Shown here piece by piece: positions 28,470 through 36,689 of a DNA stretch of 46,796 nucleotides (positions within the stretch are counted from its first letter, which is position 1; each line of letters opens with the position of its first letter). The position numbers and the translations under genes are program-made. The stretch covers positions 1 to 46,796 of the forward strand of contig NZ_AYKF01000075.1 of the NCBI RefSeq assembly GCF_003732545.1, given 5' to 3'. The DNA comes from Salinisphaera orenii subsp. halophila YIM 95161. GTDB lineage: Bacteria; Pseudomonadota; Gammaproteobacteria; Nevskiales; Salinisphaeraceae. Below the pieces are notes generated by a model, which was given only the letters and a program-made list of their open reading frames with translations, searched no databases and was not told the origin of the DNA.

Positions 28470-29101
28470 GCGTGCCCGCGGCCCCCACACGCGCCGAACT
28501 GCGCCCCGAGCTCGCGCTGATCTCGGACTGGATCGCGCCGGAGACGCGGGTGCTGGATCTCGGCTGCGGTGACGGCACCCTGCTCGCCCACCTGCACGCC
28601 GCGCGCAACGTTGCCGGCTACGGCCTCGAGATCGACGCCGACAACGTCATCGCCTGCGTCGCGGCCGGCGTCAACGTACTGCAGATGGATCTCGACGACG
28701 GGCTGTCCCAGTTCGAGAGCAAAAGCTTCGACTACGTGGTCATGAGCTCGGCGCTGCAGGAAGTGATGCGACCCGACCTGCTCATCGGCGAGATGCTGCG
28801 CATCGGCCGCGAATCCATCGTCACCTTCCCGAACTTCGGCCACTGGCGGCCGCGCGCCTCGCTGGGCCTGCGCGGCCTGATGCCGGTGTCCCGGACGCTG
28901 CCGAACCGGTGGTACGATACGCCCAATATCCATCTCTGCACGGTGCGGGACTTCGAGGCGCTATGTCGGGACAAGCAGGTCGAGATCGTACGCCGGCACG
29001 TCGTCAACCATGCCCATCAGAGCAACGTCATGATGCGCACCTTCCCGAATCTGCTCGGCGAGATCGCGCTCTATCAGCTGCGGGGCCACGACACGGACTG
29101 A
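28466..29101 (+). CDS. metW: Methionine biosynthesis protein MetW
   Basis: 211-residue class I methyltransferase-like protein that is co-encoded with MetX and is needed for efficient homoserine acylation in other bacteria, probably as a partner of MetX. SAM-like motif [15 protein letters not shown], then [21 protein letters not shown] and the MetW-specific [19 protein letters not shown]. Translationally coupled to metX. The next gene, a DUF4426 protein, begins at or before its stop. Confidence 0.95.
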   Translation: MSVPAAPTRAELRPELALISDWIAPETRVLDLGCGDGTLLAHLHAARNVAGYGLEIDADNVIACVAAGVNVLQMDLDDGLSQFESKSFDYVVMSSALQEVMRPDLLIGEMLRIGRESIVTFPNFGHWRPRASLGLRGLMPVSRTLPNRWYDTPNIHLCTVRDFEALCRDKQVEIVRRHVVNHAHQSNVMMRTFPNLLGEIALYQLRGHDTD

Positions 29102-29112
29102 TCGCACTCGCC

Positions 29113-29526
29113 GTGCTGGCGCTCTTCGCCCTGGCCGGGCCGGTACAGGCGGGCAGCGTCGACAGCGGCGACTACACCGTGCAGTACAGCGCCGTGAACA
29201 GCATGCAGATCCCGGCCTCGGTCGCCGAGGCCAACGGCATCGAGCGCGCCGGCGACCGCGCCGTGGTCATGGTCACCCTGCAGCGGCCCACCGCCGACGC
29301 CCCGCTCAACGCCGTGCCCGCCCGGGTGACCGGGCAGGCCCGCACCCTCATGGGCGAGACCCGGCCACTGTCGTTCACCCAGGTGGAAAGCGCCAACAGC
29401 GTCTACTCGCTCGCCGGGCTGCCGATCAGCGACGACGACACCCTTACCCTGTCGCTGGACGTGCGCGCCGAGGACGGCAGCGCGATGATCCCCGTGGAGT
29501 TCAACCAGACCTTCTACACCGAATAG
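29113..29526 (+). CDS. DUF4426-family exported protein
   Basis: Small periplasmic protein of unknown function, regularly found after metW in gammaproteobacteria. A hydrophobic signal segment (ALAVLALFALAGPVQA) is followed by SGDYTVQYSAVNSMQIPASVAEANGIERAG-like family sequence and ends near NQTFYTE. The start is unclear: GTG 29113 gives 137 residues but a very short signal peptide; CTG 29098, overlapping the metW stop, would give a better one; the nearest upstream ATG (28963) would overlap metW by 139 nt. The coding identity is sound, the start is not. It is the last gene of the proC operon. Confidence 0.8.
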   Translation: MLALFALAGPVQAGSVDSGDYTVQYSAVNSMQIPASVAEANGIERAGDRAVVMVTLQRPTADAPLNAVPARVTGQARTLMGETRPLSFTQVESANSVYSLAGLPISDDDTLTLSLDVRAEDGSAMIPVEFNQTFYTE

Positions 29527-29561
29527 TAGCGGCCCGCGTCTGCACGGTCCCGGCCGCTACT
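29525..29561. repeat. Inverted repeat spanning two convergent stop codons
   Basis: Perfect 10-bp arms AGTAGCGGCC (29525-29534) and GGCCGCTACT (29552-29561) around 17 nt. They include the end of the DUF4426 gene and the end of the TerB-like gene, so the same hairpin forms at both 3' ends. There is no U-tract; a bidirectional 3'-end hairpin is the likely role. Confidence 0.7.
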
Positions 29562-30003
29562 CGCCGGTGACCGTCAGCTTGGCGCGTATGAATTCGCTGT
29601 GCGGCAGGTACAGCAGCTCGGCCATCTCGCGCAGCAGATGCTCCTCCTGGGCATCGAGATGCCGGTCGGCATAGGCCACCCGCCAGAGCATCTCCAGCAC
29701 CTGGCGCTTCTCGGTCGGGTCCAGCCCGTCGTTGAGCGTCTTCAGGAAACGATAGAGCGAGACGGCCTCCTGAGCCTCCGGCCGCGCCGCGTCCAGCAGC
29801 TCCTCGGTCTCGTCGTCGTCGAGTCCGAAATAAGCCTTGAGCTGGCGGCGGATCTCCGCGTACTCCTCGGGCGCGTGCTGGTGATCGGCGTGGGCCATCT
29901 CCAGCAGCAGGACGGCCGCGGCGATCCGCTTGCCGGCCTCCGGGTCGCGCTGTTCGTCCGGATCCGGATCGATCGCGTGCCGCAGTCGTTCGAGCAATCC
30001 CAT
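29557..30003 (-). CDS. TerB-like protein
   Basis: 148-residue all-helical acidic protein of the TerB/DjlA-N superfamily, which coordinates metal in tellurite-resistance proteins and forms a module in co-chaperones. Acidic helix motifs such as LLLEMAHADHQHAPEEYAEIRR and MLWRVAYADRHLDAQEEHLLREMAELL are the family hallmarks (A-D-x-x-x-x-x-E). GGAGG 5-8 nt before ATG 30003 sets the start. It is the last gene of a three-gene operon after an antiporter and a hydrolase; no other ter genes are here, so tellurite resistance should not be inferred. Confidence 0.88.
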   Translation of the reverse strand: MGLLERLRHAIDPDPDEQRDPEAGKRIAAAVLLLEMAHADHQHAPEEYAEIRRQLKAYFGLDDDETEELLDAARPEAQEAVSLYRFLKTLNDGLDPTEKRQVLEMLWRVAYADRHLDAQEEHLLREMAELLYLPHSEFIRAKLTVTGE

Positions 30004-30014
30004 AGAAGCCTCCA

Positions 30015-30659
30015 CTAACCCTCGTCGCTGTCCAGAAAGGCGATGACCCGCTGCCGCAGGTCGGTCAGGCGGCCGTGCAGGAAATGCCCGGCACCCGCCA
30101 GGATCTGGACATCGACCGGCGGCTCGAGTGCCCGCACGGCCGCAATCGATGCGTCGACGTCGATCACATCGTCGGCGTCGCCGAAGATCGCCAGCCACTC
30201 GGTCTCCGGCCGTGGCGGGGCGCCGTCGAAGTAGGCCGCGGGAAAACCGACGGTCACCAGCCGCGGCGCGCCGTCGCCGGCGGCCAGCCGCAGCGCCACC
30301 GCGGACCCGAACGAAAAGCCGCAGACGCCGGCCAGCGGCTCGCCGGAGGCCTCGAGCGCCCAGTCGCGCACCGCGCGGGCATCGTCGACCTCGCCGACGC
30401 CGTCGTCGAAGCCGCCCCCGCTTTCGCCCACACCGCGGAAGTTGAAACGCACGGCGGTGTAGCCGGCCTCCACCGCGGCCCGGGCCATCATGTAGGTGAC
30501 CTTGTTATCCAGCGTCCCGCCCTGCTGCGGATGCGGATGACAGACCAGGACCAAACCGCCGGTGGCCTCATCCGGTCGGCCGACACTGACCTCGAGCGGG
30601 CCGTCCGGGCCGTCGATCAATCCGCGGGTGCTCTCGCCCGCATCAGGCCATTCAAGCAT
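30015..30659 (-). CDS. Alpha/beta hydrolase (dienelactone hydrolase-like)
   Basis: 214-residue cytoplasmic serine hydrolase with the compact form seen in proteins annotated as predicted alpha/beta superfamily hydrolases. HPHPQQGGTLDNKVTYMMARA and VRFNFRGVGESGGGFDDG are typical; nucleophile Ser116 in GVCGFSFGSAVALRL, acid Asp161 in FGDADDVID and His192 in AGAGHFLHG form the triad. ATG 30659 overlaps the end of the antiporter gene by 8 nt and has AGGAAGGA upstream. Substrate is unknown. Confidence 0.9.
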   Translation of the reverse strand: MLEWPDAGESTRGLIDGPDGPLEVSVGRPDEATGGLVLVCHPHPQQGGTLDNKVTYMMARAAVEAGYTAVRFNFRGVGESGGGFDDGVGEVDDARAVRDWALEASGEPLAGVCGFSFGSAVALRLAAGDGAPRLVTVGFPAAYFDGAPPRPETEWLAIFGDADDVIDVDASIAAVRALEPPVDVQILAGAGHFLHGRLTDLRQRVIAFLDSDEG

Positions 30660-32580
30660 TGCTGTCGTTTCCTTCCTGTCGTTCCCGTTCGAGCGCTGCC
30701 TCGCTGTCCGGCAGGGCGCCGGGCAGCGTGCGGCCGCTGGCCGCCACGGCGCGCTCGGCCCGTGCGCGGCGCCGATCGCCGGCATCCTTTTTCGGCGCGT
30801 AATAGATCAGCGTGTCGCCGACCTCGGCGCGCGGCGTGCCGCCGGCGGCGTTGAACAGCAGCGTGCCGTCGGCATAGCGCCGGGCGATGAAGATCGCGTC
30901 GGCCGGGCAGTCGCGTTTGAAGTCCTCGAAACTGTAGCTCTCGGTGATGCGCGTCTTGTAGAACTGCCAGCTCTGGAAATGCCGCCGCCACAACTCCTCG
31001 TACTGGGCGTTGTTGTTGAAGGCGGGCCGCCCGCGCAGCGGCCGGGCGACGATCTTGGCGCCGTTATCCTCGTCGGCGGCGTACATCGGCAGCTGGAAGA
31101 CCCTATCGTGCTCCAGGCTGGTGACGTAGTGGGAGCACACCAGTGCGTTGTAGGCGTCGTTGCTGGTGGCGGCCAGCAGGCAGGCGATCTCGTTGAGCTC
31201 CAGCGACTGCTGGATCTGTTCGGAGAGCACCTCACCGTAGAGCACCCTTACGCCGGCCAGCCGCGCCGTGCGCAGCCGGTGCCAGGACGAATCCACCAGC
31301 ACCACCTGCACGTCCAGTTCGTTGGTCAGCGCGCGGGCGAGCTCCGTCGACCAGGGCGAGGCACCGACGATGAGAACGCCCTTGGGCTCCGACGACAGGC
31401 GCAGCCAGCGGGCCAGTCGGCCGATGGAAAAGCCGTGCAGGATGACGGTGGAGAACACCACCGCGAAGATCAGCGGCAGCAGCTGCTCGGCGCCGCCGTA
31501 GCCGGCCTCGACCATGCGCGGGCCGAACACGCCGGCCACCGCCGCCGCCACGATGCCGCGAGGCGCGATCCAGCCCACGAGGACCCGGTCGCGCCAGTTC
31601 ATGTCGGTGAACATCGTGGACAGGAACACCGCCGCCGGCCGCACCACAAACAGCACCGCCAGCACCAGCGCGCCCGCGTGCCAGTCCAGATGCAGCAGCA
31701 CGTTCGGATCCAGATCGGCGGTGAGCACGATGAACACGGTCGAGACCATGAGAATCGTGATGTATTCCTTGAATCGACGCAGTTCGGCCATGCCCGCGAT
31801 CGACATGTTGCCCATGATCATGCCCATCACGGTCACGGCCAGCAGGCCAGCCTCGGCGAAGAACTCGCTGGCCACGCCGTAGATCACGAGCACGAAGGCG
31901 AAGGTCAGCGGCGCCTTGAGATATTCCGGAACCCAAGTGTGATTGAACGCCCAACCGAGCAGCCAGGCCACGCCGCCGCCGAGGATCAGCGAGATCAGGA
32001 TCGCCCAGCCCAGATCGATGAACACCTGCATGCCGTCGGCCGCGTCGGCCCCGGCAAACACGAAGTACTGGAAGACCAGCACCGCGAGCAGCGCCCCGAT
32101 CGGGTCGTTGATGATGCCTTCCCATTTCAGGTACGAGGCCGTGCGGCGATTGAGCCCGGCCTGCCGCAGCATGGGGATGATCACCGTCGGCCCGGTGACG
32201 ATCAGGATGGCGCCGAACAGCAGCGACACCGGCAGGCTCAGCTGGCCGATGTAGTGCGCGGCCAGCGTGTACAGCAGCCACGACAGCGCCGCGCCCACCG
32301 ACACCAGGCGCTTCACGCCCGAGGCGGCCTCCTTGAACTCGTGCAGCCGCAGGCTCAGCCCGCCCTCGAACAGGATCACGGCCACCGCCAGGCCCACCAG
32401 GGGCGACAGCACCTCGCCGATGTCCTCGCTGGGATTGACCACGCCCAGCACCGGCCCGGCGAGCACGCCGCTGACCAGAAACAGCACGATCGCCGGCATC
32501 TTCAGCCACCACGCCACCCACTGGGAGAACACGCCCAGCGCGACGATGGTGATGAGAATGATGGACAGATGATGTTCCAT
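30652..32580 (-). CDS. CPA1-type Na+(K+)/H+ antiporter with cytoplasmic nucleotide-binding region
   Basis: Exchanges Na+ or K+ for protons across the inner membrane, in pH and salt homeostasis. 642 residues: about 12 helices to residue 395, including GPTVIIPMLRQAGLNRRTASYLKWEGIINDPIGA-type core (the Asn-Asp ion site of CPA1 is in INDPIGA), then a TrkA-N-like Rossmann domain (GVLIVGASPWSTELARAL, VQVVLVDSSW, GVRVLYGEVLSE) and a TrkA-C-like tail ending in a charged extension. Such domains usually gate transport by nucleotides. It heads an operon with the hydrolase and TerB-like genes. Ion preference is not readable. Confidence 0.9.
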   Translation of the reverse strand: MEHHLSIILITIVALGVFSQWVAWWLKMPAIVLFLVSGVLAGPVLGVVNPSEDIGEVLSPLVGLAVAVILFEGGLSLRLHEFKEAASGVKRLVSVGAALSWLLYTLAAHYIGQLSLPVSLLFGAILIVTGPTVIIPMLRQAGLNRRTASYLKWEGIINDPIGALLAVLVFQYFVFAGADAADGMQVFIDLGWAILISLILGGGVAWLLGWAFNHTWVPEYLKAPLTFAFVLVIYGVASEFFAEAGLLAVTVMGMIMGNMSIAGMAELRRFKEYITILMVSTVFIVLTADLDPNVLLHLDWHAGALVLAVLFVVRPAAVFLSTMFTDMNWRDRVLVGWIAPRGIVAAAVAGVFGPRMVEAGYGGAEQLLPLIFAVVFSTVILHGFSIGRLARWLRLSSEPKGVLIVGASPWSTELARALTNELDVQVVLVDSSWHRLRTARLAGVRVLYGEVLSEQIQQSLELNEIACLLAATSNDAYNALVCSHYVTSLEHDRVFQLPMYAADEDNGAKIVARPLRGRPAFNNNAQYEELWRRHFQSWQFYKTRITESYSFEDFKRDCPADAIFIARRYADGTLLFNAAGGTPRAEVGDTLIYYAPKKDAGDRRRARAERAVAASGRTLPGALPDSEAALERERQEGNDSNA

Positions 32581-32713
32581 GCGCTATCCGACGCCGACGA
32601 CGAATCGCCGCGCTGTGCTCGCAGTGAATGGGGATACCGGCGTCAGCATACGCATTCCGGCCGCTTCACGCCCGCCGTCGACGGGCGTGGCACTCGGGCG
32701 CGCGCGCCCGGCG

Positions 32714-33379
32714 CTAGAGCGAATCCCAGCTGTTCTTGCGACGCCGGCGGAACAGCGGCAGCACCAGGCCGACGACGATGCCGCCGACGAGGATGAGCGC
32801 GCCGATCTTCATGCCCTCGCGACGGCTCTGCAACGCCTCGTTCTGATGGCGCAGCCGTTCGAGCTCGCTTCGCATCGACATGATCTGCTCGCGGAATTTC
32901 TCGTTCTCTTCGCTGATGCGGATGGCATCGGCCGACGTCTCCCGCAGGTTCTGGAGCTCGGAGGACAGCCGCTCGTTCTCGGAAACCAGCTTGCGCTTGG
33001 TCTCGCCGAGCTCCTTGGAGCCGCTCAAGGCCTCCGAGAGCTCTTCCTTGAGTTCGGCGTTCTCCTGTTTCAGCGCTTCGGTCTGCTGCTGCATGTCCGC
33101 GATCCGGGTGCGGGCCGCCGGGTCCTCGGACAAAAAGCGCGTCAGCACGTACCCGGTGTCGCCGTCTTCCGTGCGGATCTCGGTCCAGCCGTTACTCTCG
33201 GAGCGCGTCTCGACCCGATCGCCGGCGGCCAGCAACTCGGTGATCCGATAGCTCGTCCCGGGCCCCCGCCGCATGTTGATCGACAATTCATCGCTGACAT
33301 AGCGCGTCGCCGCACTCGCCGAAACGGTGACCATTATCAGGCCGGCCACGCCGACCAGCTGTCCCACCCGATACCGCAT
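32714..33379 (-). CDS. TIGR04211/YgiM-type SH3-domain membrane protein
   Basis: 221 residues: signal peptide (cleavage after ASA, about residue 23), one bacterial SH3 domain (RYVSDELSINMRRGPGTSYRITELLAAGDRVE...GYVLTRFLSEDP), a long coiled coil (about 93-190), a C-terminal transmembrane helix (about 193-212) and a short basic tail FRRRRK. This layout is the YgiM/TIGR04211 family; function unknown, probably cell-envelope scaffolding. ATG 33379 is preceded by AAAGGGCGAG. It is divergent from tatD. Confidence 0.9.
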   Translation of the reverse strand: MRYRVGQLVGVAGLIMVTVSASAATRYVSDELSINMRRGPGTSYRITELLAAGDRVETRSESNGWTEIRTEDGDTGYVLTRFLSEDPAARTRIADMQQQTEALKQENAELKEELSEALSGSKELGETKRKLVSENERLSSELQNLRETSADAIRISEENEKFREQIMSMRSELERLRHQNEALQSRREGMKIGALILVGGIVVGLVLPLFRRRRKNSWDSL

Positions 33380-33541
33380 GCTCGCCCTTTCGAATGCACA
33401 ATGCTCGGCGCGATCCCTGACCGGCGCGCCCCGACCGAGGCCGCGAGTGTAGCAAACCGCATGCGCGCGACCAGACCGCCCCGACGGCCTTGCCCGACGC
33501 GCTAGACTGCCGCCAGTTTCGATCGACCCATTCGACCCGCC

Positions 33542-34339
33542 ATGCTCTTGACCGACATCGGCGCCAACCTGGCGCACGAAAGCTTTGCCGAAGACCTGGA
33601 CGCGGTGCTCGAGCGCGCCGACGCGGCCGGCGTGAGCCGCCTGATCGTGACCGGCAGCGACCTGGCCAGCAGCCGCGCGGCCATCGACATCGCCCGGGCC
33701 CACCCCGGCCGCTGCCACGCCACCGCCGGCCTGCATCCACACCACGCCGAGGACTGGGACGAGCCCCTGGCCGGGCTCATGCGCCGGGCCGCGTCCGGCG
33801 GCGACATCGTCGCCATCGGCGAGGCGGGGCTGGATTTCTTCCGCGACATCTCCCCGCGGGCGGCCCAGGAGCGGGTGTTCGCCGCCCAGCTCGAGATCGC
33901 CTGCGAACACGGCCTGCCGGTCTTTCTTCACCAACGCGAGGCCCACGCCCGGTTTCTGCCGATCCTGCGCGATTACCTGCCGGACCTGCCGCGCGCCGTG
34001 GTGCACTGCTTCACCGACGACGGCGACGCCCTCGATGCCTATCTCGCCGAGGACCTGCACATCGGCATCACCGGCTGGATCTGCGACGAGCGCCGCGGCG
34101 CCGAGCTGCACGCCATCGTCGACCGCATTCCCGACGACCGCCTGATGATCGAGACCGACTGCCCCTACCTGATGCCCCGTACGATCCGGCCGAAACCCCG
34201 GACACGCCGCAACGAGCCGGCCAACCTGCCCTGGGTGCTGCAGACCGTGGCCGAGGCCCGCGGGCAATCGCAGGAGGCCGTGGCGGCCCACACCCACGCC
34301 AATGCCGCGCGGTTCTTCGGACTCACGGACGTCGGCTGA
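33542..34339 (+). CDS. tatD: TatD-type metal-dependent DNase
   Basis: Amidohydrolase-fold 3'-5' exonuclease linked to DNA repair and degradation. 265 residues. Metal-site blocks: TDIGANLAH at the N-terminus (the classical HxH is replaced by DIGxNL as in E. coli TatD), GLHPHH, AIGEAGLDF, FLHQREAH, VHCF and IETDCPYLMPR. GITGWICDERRG matches E. coli TatD rather than YcfH or YjjV. It stands alone here, not with tatABC. Confidence 0.94.
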   Translation: MLLTDIGANLAHESFAEDLDAVLERADAAGVSRLIVTGSDLASSRAAIDIARAHPGRCHATAGLHPHHAEDWDEPLAGLMRRAASGGDIVAIGEAGLDFFRDISPRAAQERVFAAQLEIACEHGLPVFLHQREAHARFLPILRDYLPDLPRAVVHCFTDDGDALDAYLAEDLHIGITGWICDERRGAELHAIVDRIPDDRLMIETDCPYLMPRTIRPKPRTRRNEPANLPWVLQTVAEARGQSQEAVAAHTHANAARFFGLTDVG

Positions 34340-34431
34340 ACGACACCCGGTGCACTACGGATGTCCATTCGTCGTGCACAACCGGTATGCTCCACGTTCT
34401 ACCCAGACAATCCCATCAGGGAGGCTCCCCC

Positions 34432-34701
34432 ATGTCCCAGAATCCCGAATCCGAAGCGCTCCGCAAGGACATCGACCAGCTCAAGCGCGATCTGTCCGCA
34501 CTGGCCGAAACCTACAAGCGCTCGTCCGAGCAGCGCGCACAGGCCGGCATCGACTCCGCACGCGGCAAGTACGATGAACTCAAGCGCGAGGCCAACCGCC
34601 AGACGCAGGATCTCGGCAGCGAGATCGAATCGCGCCCGTTCACCAGCGTGCTCGCGGCGTTCGGCATCGGCCTGGTCCTGGGCAAGCTCATCGGTCGATA
34701 A
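34432..34701 (+). CDS. DUF883/YqjD-like membrane-anchored protein
   Basis: 89 residues: helical charged N-terminal part (SEALRKDIDQLKRDLSALAETYKR...KYDELKREANRQTQDL), then a C-terminal hydrophobic segment (SVLAAFGIGLVLGKLIG) of the ElaB/YqjD/YgaM tail-anchored type. Family members tie ribosomes to the inner membrane in stationary phase in E. coli; transfer of that role is an inference. GGGAGG lies upstream of ATG 34432. The next gene begins 3 nt after the stop, as in yqjD-yqjE pairs. Confidence 0.88.
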   Translation: MSQNPESEALRKDIDQLKRDLSALAETYKRSSEQRAQAGIDSARGKYDELKREANRQTQDLGSEIESRPFTSVLAAFGIGLVLGKLIGR

Positions 34702-34704
34702 CCC

Positions 34705-35181
34705 ATGAATGCCAAGGCAATACTGGCCAAGGCGTTCAGCCTCAACGTCCTCATCTGGCTGGGGATGCTCACCGCATTCGCCGGACTGCTCTGCTGTGCG
34801 GCCGGCGTCTACATGCTGCTGGCCAACCAGTTCACGCCGGCCGAGGCGGCACTGATCACCGGTGGCGGCCTGATCGGCCTCGTCATGCTGTTGCTGGTGA
34901 TCGTGCTGATCGCCAGCGCCGGCGGCAAGAAGAGCAAGGCCAAACAGCTGCGTCGCAATCCGGACAACATGCTGGAACAGCAGCTGCGCCCGGTGATCGG
35001 CGATCAGGCGACCAACTGGGCCAAGCGCAACACCGGCCTCGCGGTCGTGGGCGCCCTGTCGGCCGGCGTGATCCTCACCGCCAGCCCGCGGATCCGCTCG
35101 CTGCTGATGGGCGCGGCCGGACCGCTGGCCACCCGCAAGGCCATCCAGGCCCTGCAGGACCTGTCCGACAACGGCGACTGA
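34705..35181 (+). CDS. Small inner-membrane protein paired with the YqjD-like gene
   Basis: 158 residues with two strong helices (about 14-40 and 45-68), then a basic segment (GGKKSKAKQLRRN) and a weaker hydrophobic stretch (about 110-125). I do not recognise a catalytic domain; position and topology resemble holin-like/YqjE proteins that follow YqjD genes. ATG 34705 is 3 nt after the upstream stop. A GGCGCC-rich hairpin without U-tract (35211-35229) lies after it. Confidence 0.8.
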   Translation: MNAKAILAKAFSLNVLIWLGMLTAFAGLLCCAAGVYMLLANQFTPAEAALITGGGLIGLVMLLLVIVLIASAGGKKSKAKQLRRNPDNMLEQQLRPVIGDQATNWAKRNTGLAVVGALSAGVILTASPRIRSLLMGAAGPLATRKAIQALQDLSDNGD

Positions 35182-35976
35182 CGGCGGCGCGGGACGCAAC
35201 GACGAACGGAAGGCGCCGCCCCGGCGCCTGACGTCTGCCCCGACCGCACCGAGCCGTTTCGGCGCGGAGCGGCGGCCACGCCTGCCCGGCTGTCGGTATT
35301 CATGACAGGTTCAGGTAGGCCATTGCAGAGCGGTACACGGTTCCATGCGCACCGTCGAAACCGCCATTAACGCCAGATGACGGCGTGTATACCCGCGCGG
35401 CCCCGCATATGCGGGGCAAAAGTCGCCGTGCCCGGCTGTCGAGAAATCTTACGACACCGCTATCCCTGCTGCTGAAAAGAAACACAACAAGCTGAATAAA
35501 AACGGTTATTATTCTGGCATCGATTTTGCCGGTTTATGGGTGATTGCGGTACCGGATCCTCGAATCATCCGTATCGGCCCAATCGGCAACGCGGAGCGCA
35601 TGCGCCGCCGGGTGGACCGATAGCCGCTTTCATAACCGTTGTGCGGTGGCCGGGGTCGCGTTTCTGGGGAGCGTGATCCCGGTTTTAGGTCGCACCGCGG
35701 CGAACGACTCGGGGGCCGGGCAAGCGGTCCCGGAGATTCGACGACGGTTGTCCCGCAATCCCGCGTCAGACGCACGTACCGGACGCGCAACGACGGCGAA
35801 CGTCGTGGCGATCTGCGGCCCGGCGCCATCTCGCCGGCGGCTGCCATTCCACACTGGCCGAACCGGCGAGCGATCACGCCCCGAGTCCGTTTCAGCCCCG
35901 TATCCTGCCCCGGACGACCCCGAGCGCGCGGGCGCGGTTCATCCGCCCACGGTCCGTGCCCGAGTCGCGGCGACGA
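35182..35976. other. 795-nt gene-free spacer with an AT-rich island
   Basis: No credible gene. It includes a terminator-like hairpin without T-run (AGGCGCC/GGCGCCT, 35211-35229), a perfect 18-bp palindrome (35400-35417) and, at about 35440-35560, a stretch far richer in A and T than its surroundings (for example CTGAATAAAAACGGTTATTA). The rest reads as arginine/proline-rich noise in all frames. Confidence 0.6.
35400..35417. repeat. Perfect 18-bp palindrome GCCCCGCATATGCGGGGC
   Basis: Self-complementary with no spacer, so it is better suited to binding a dimeric protein than to forming a terminator. It lies about 25 nt from the AT-rich island. Confidence 0.75.
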
Positions 35977-36309
35977 TCACGCATGGCGCGGCCCGAGCAT
36001 GATGATTGCCGCGCCCAGCAGACAGACGACGACGCCCACGATATCGGCGGTCGTCGGCCGGACCGAATCCACTACCCACAGCCAGGCCAGCGCCACGCCG
36101 ATATAGATACCGCCATAGGCCGCATAGACCCGCCCCGCGGCCTCCGGATGCAGCGTCAGCAGCCAGGCGAAGCCCGCCAGGCAGACGCCCGCGGGCACCA
36201 GCAACCAGGCGCTGTGGCCCTTGTGCAGCCACAGGTACGGCAGATAGCAGCCGATGATCTCCACCACCGCGGTGAAGACGAACAGACCGAAGACCTTGAG
36301 CAGTGCCAT
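35977..36309 (-). CDS. YnfA-family membrane protein (UPF0060)
   Basis: 110 residues in four hydrophobic helices; conserved family stretches [59 protein letters not shown] and [16 protein letters not shown]. YnfA resembles small multidrug-resistance exporters, and some members confer biocide efflux. ATG 36309 is the family start. The leader is unusually structured, with two adjacent hairpins starting 28 nt upstream of the start codon. Confidence 0.93.
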   Translation of the reverse strand: MALLKVFGLFVFTAVVEIIGCYLPYLWLHKGHSAWLLVPAGVCLAGFAWLLTLHPEAAGRVYAAYGGIYIGVALAWLWVVDSVRPTTADIVGVVVCLLGAAIIMLGPRHA

Positions 36310-36689
36310 GCTTGTCCGTGTTGGATCGGGGTGGATGCCTGCGGCCGCGAGCGGCCGCAGGCGGCGCGAATACGCGCCGTGCGTCGCAATTAAAGCAAGA
36401 CGCGTGCCTTCGACCACCGGCCGCTGTTGCACGGGCGTGGTGCAGGATACCGTGGCAGGCGGCGGCGCTCGGCAACCGACACGCGCCCGACCGCTTCAAT
36501 GCGTGCCGGGTGCGGTGACCAAGCCGGCCGTGCGCGGGGTGCGCGGGGTGCGCGTATCTCGGTGTGCGGCATCGAACTATTTATCCGCCCTACGCGGGGC
36601 ACGCGGGCATCATGACGCTCCAACGCGCGAGGCGGCACGCGAGCCAGCGCTTCATCGGCGTGCCTGGCCTGTCAAACGGCAACGCGCCC
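36310..36689. other. 380-nt spacer holding the ynfA leader
   Basis: No gene seen. It contains the two ynfA leader hairpins (36337-36378) and a GTGCGCGGG tandem repeat of nearly three 9-bp units (36530-36554). Confidence 0.6.
36337..36378 (-). promoter_or_regulatory. Two adjacent hairpins in the ynfA 5' leader
   Basis: Hairpin A: 12-bp perfect arms GCCTGCGGCCGC (36337-36348) and GCGGCCGCAGGC (36351-36362), spacer 2 nt. Hairpin B: GGCGCG (36363-36368), AATA, CGCGCC (36373-36378). Both are directly upstream of ynfA on its strand. The ACGR loops of the guanidine-II (mini-ykkC) riboswitch are absent, so it is not that element as known. Confidence 0.5.

Noticed and set aside
29557..30003. Tellurite-resistance locus
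   Set aside because: Only a TerB-like protein is present; no terA, terC, terD or terZ genes adjoin it.
34705..35181. Prophage holin
   Set aside because: No endolysin, spanin or phage structural genes nearby; the pairing with a YqjD-like gene explains it better.
35300..35485. 61-codon GTG-started frame on the minus strand in the AT-rich island
   Set aside because: No ribosome-binding site, codon use unlike its neighbours and no recognisable family; kept as spacer.
36337..36378. Guanidine-II (mini-ykkC) riboswitch before ynfA
   Set aside because: Layout is suggestive, but the conserved ACGR loop sequences are absent (loops read TATT and GC-only).
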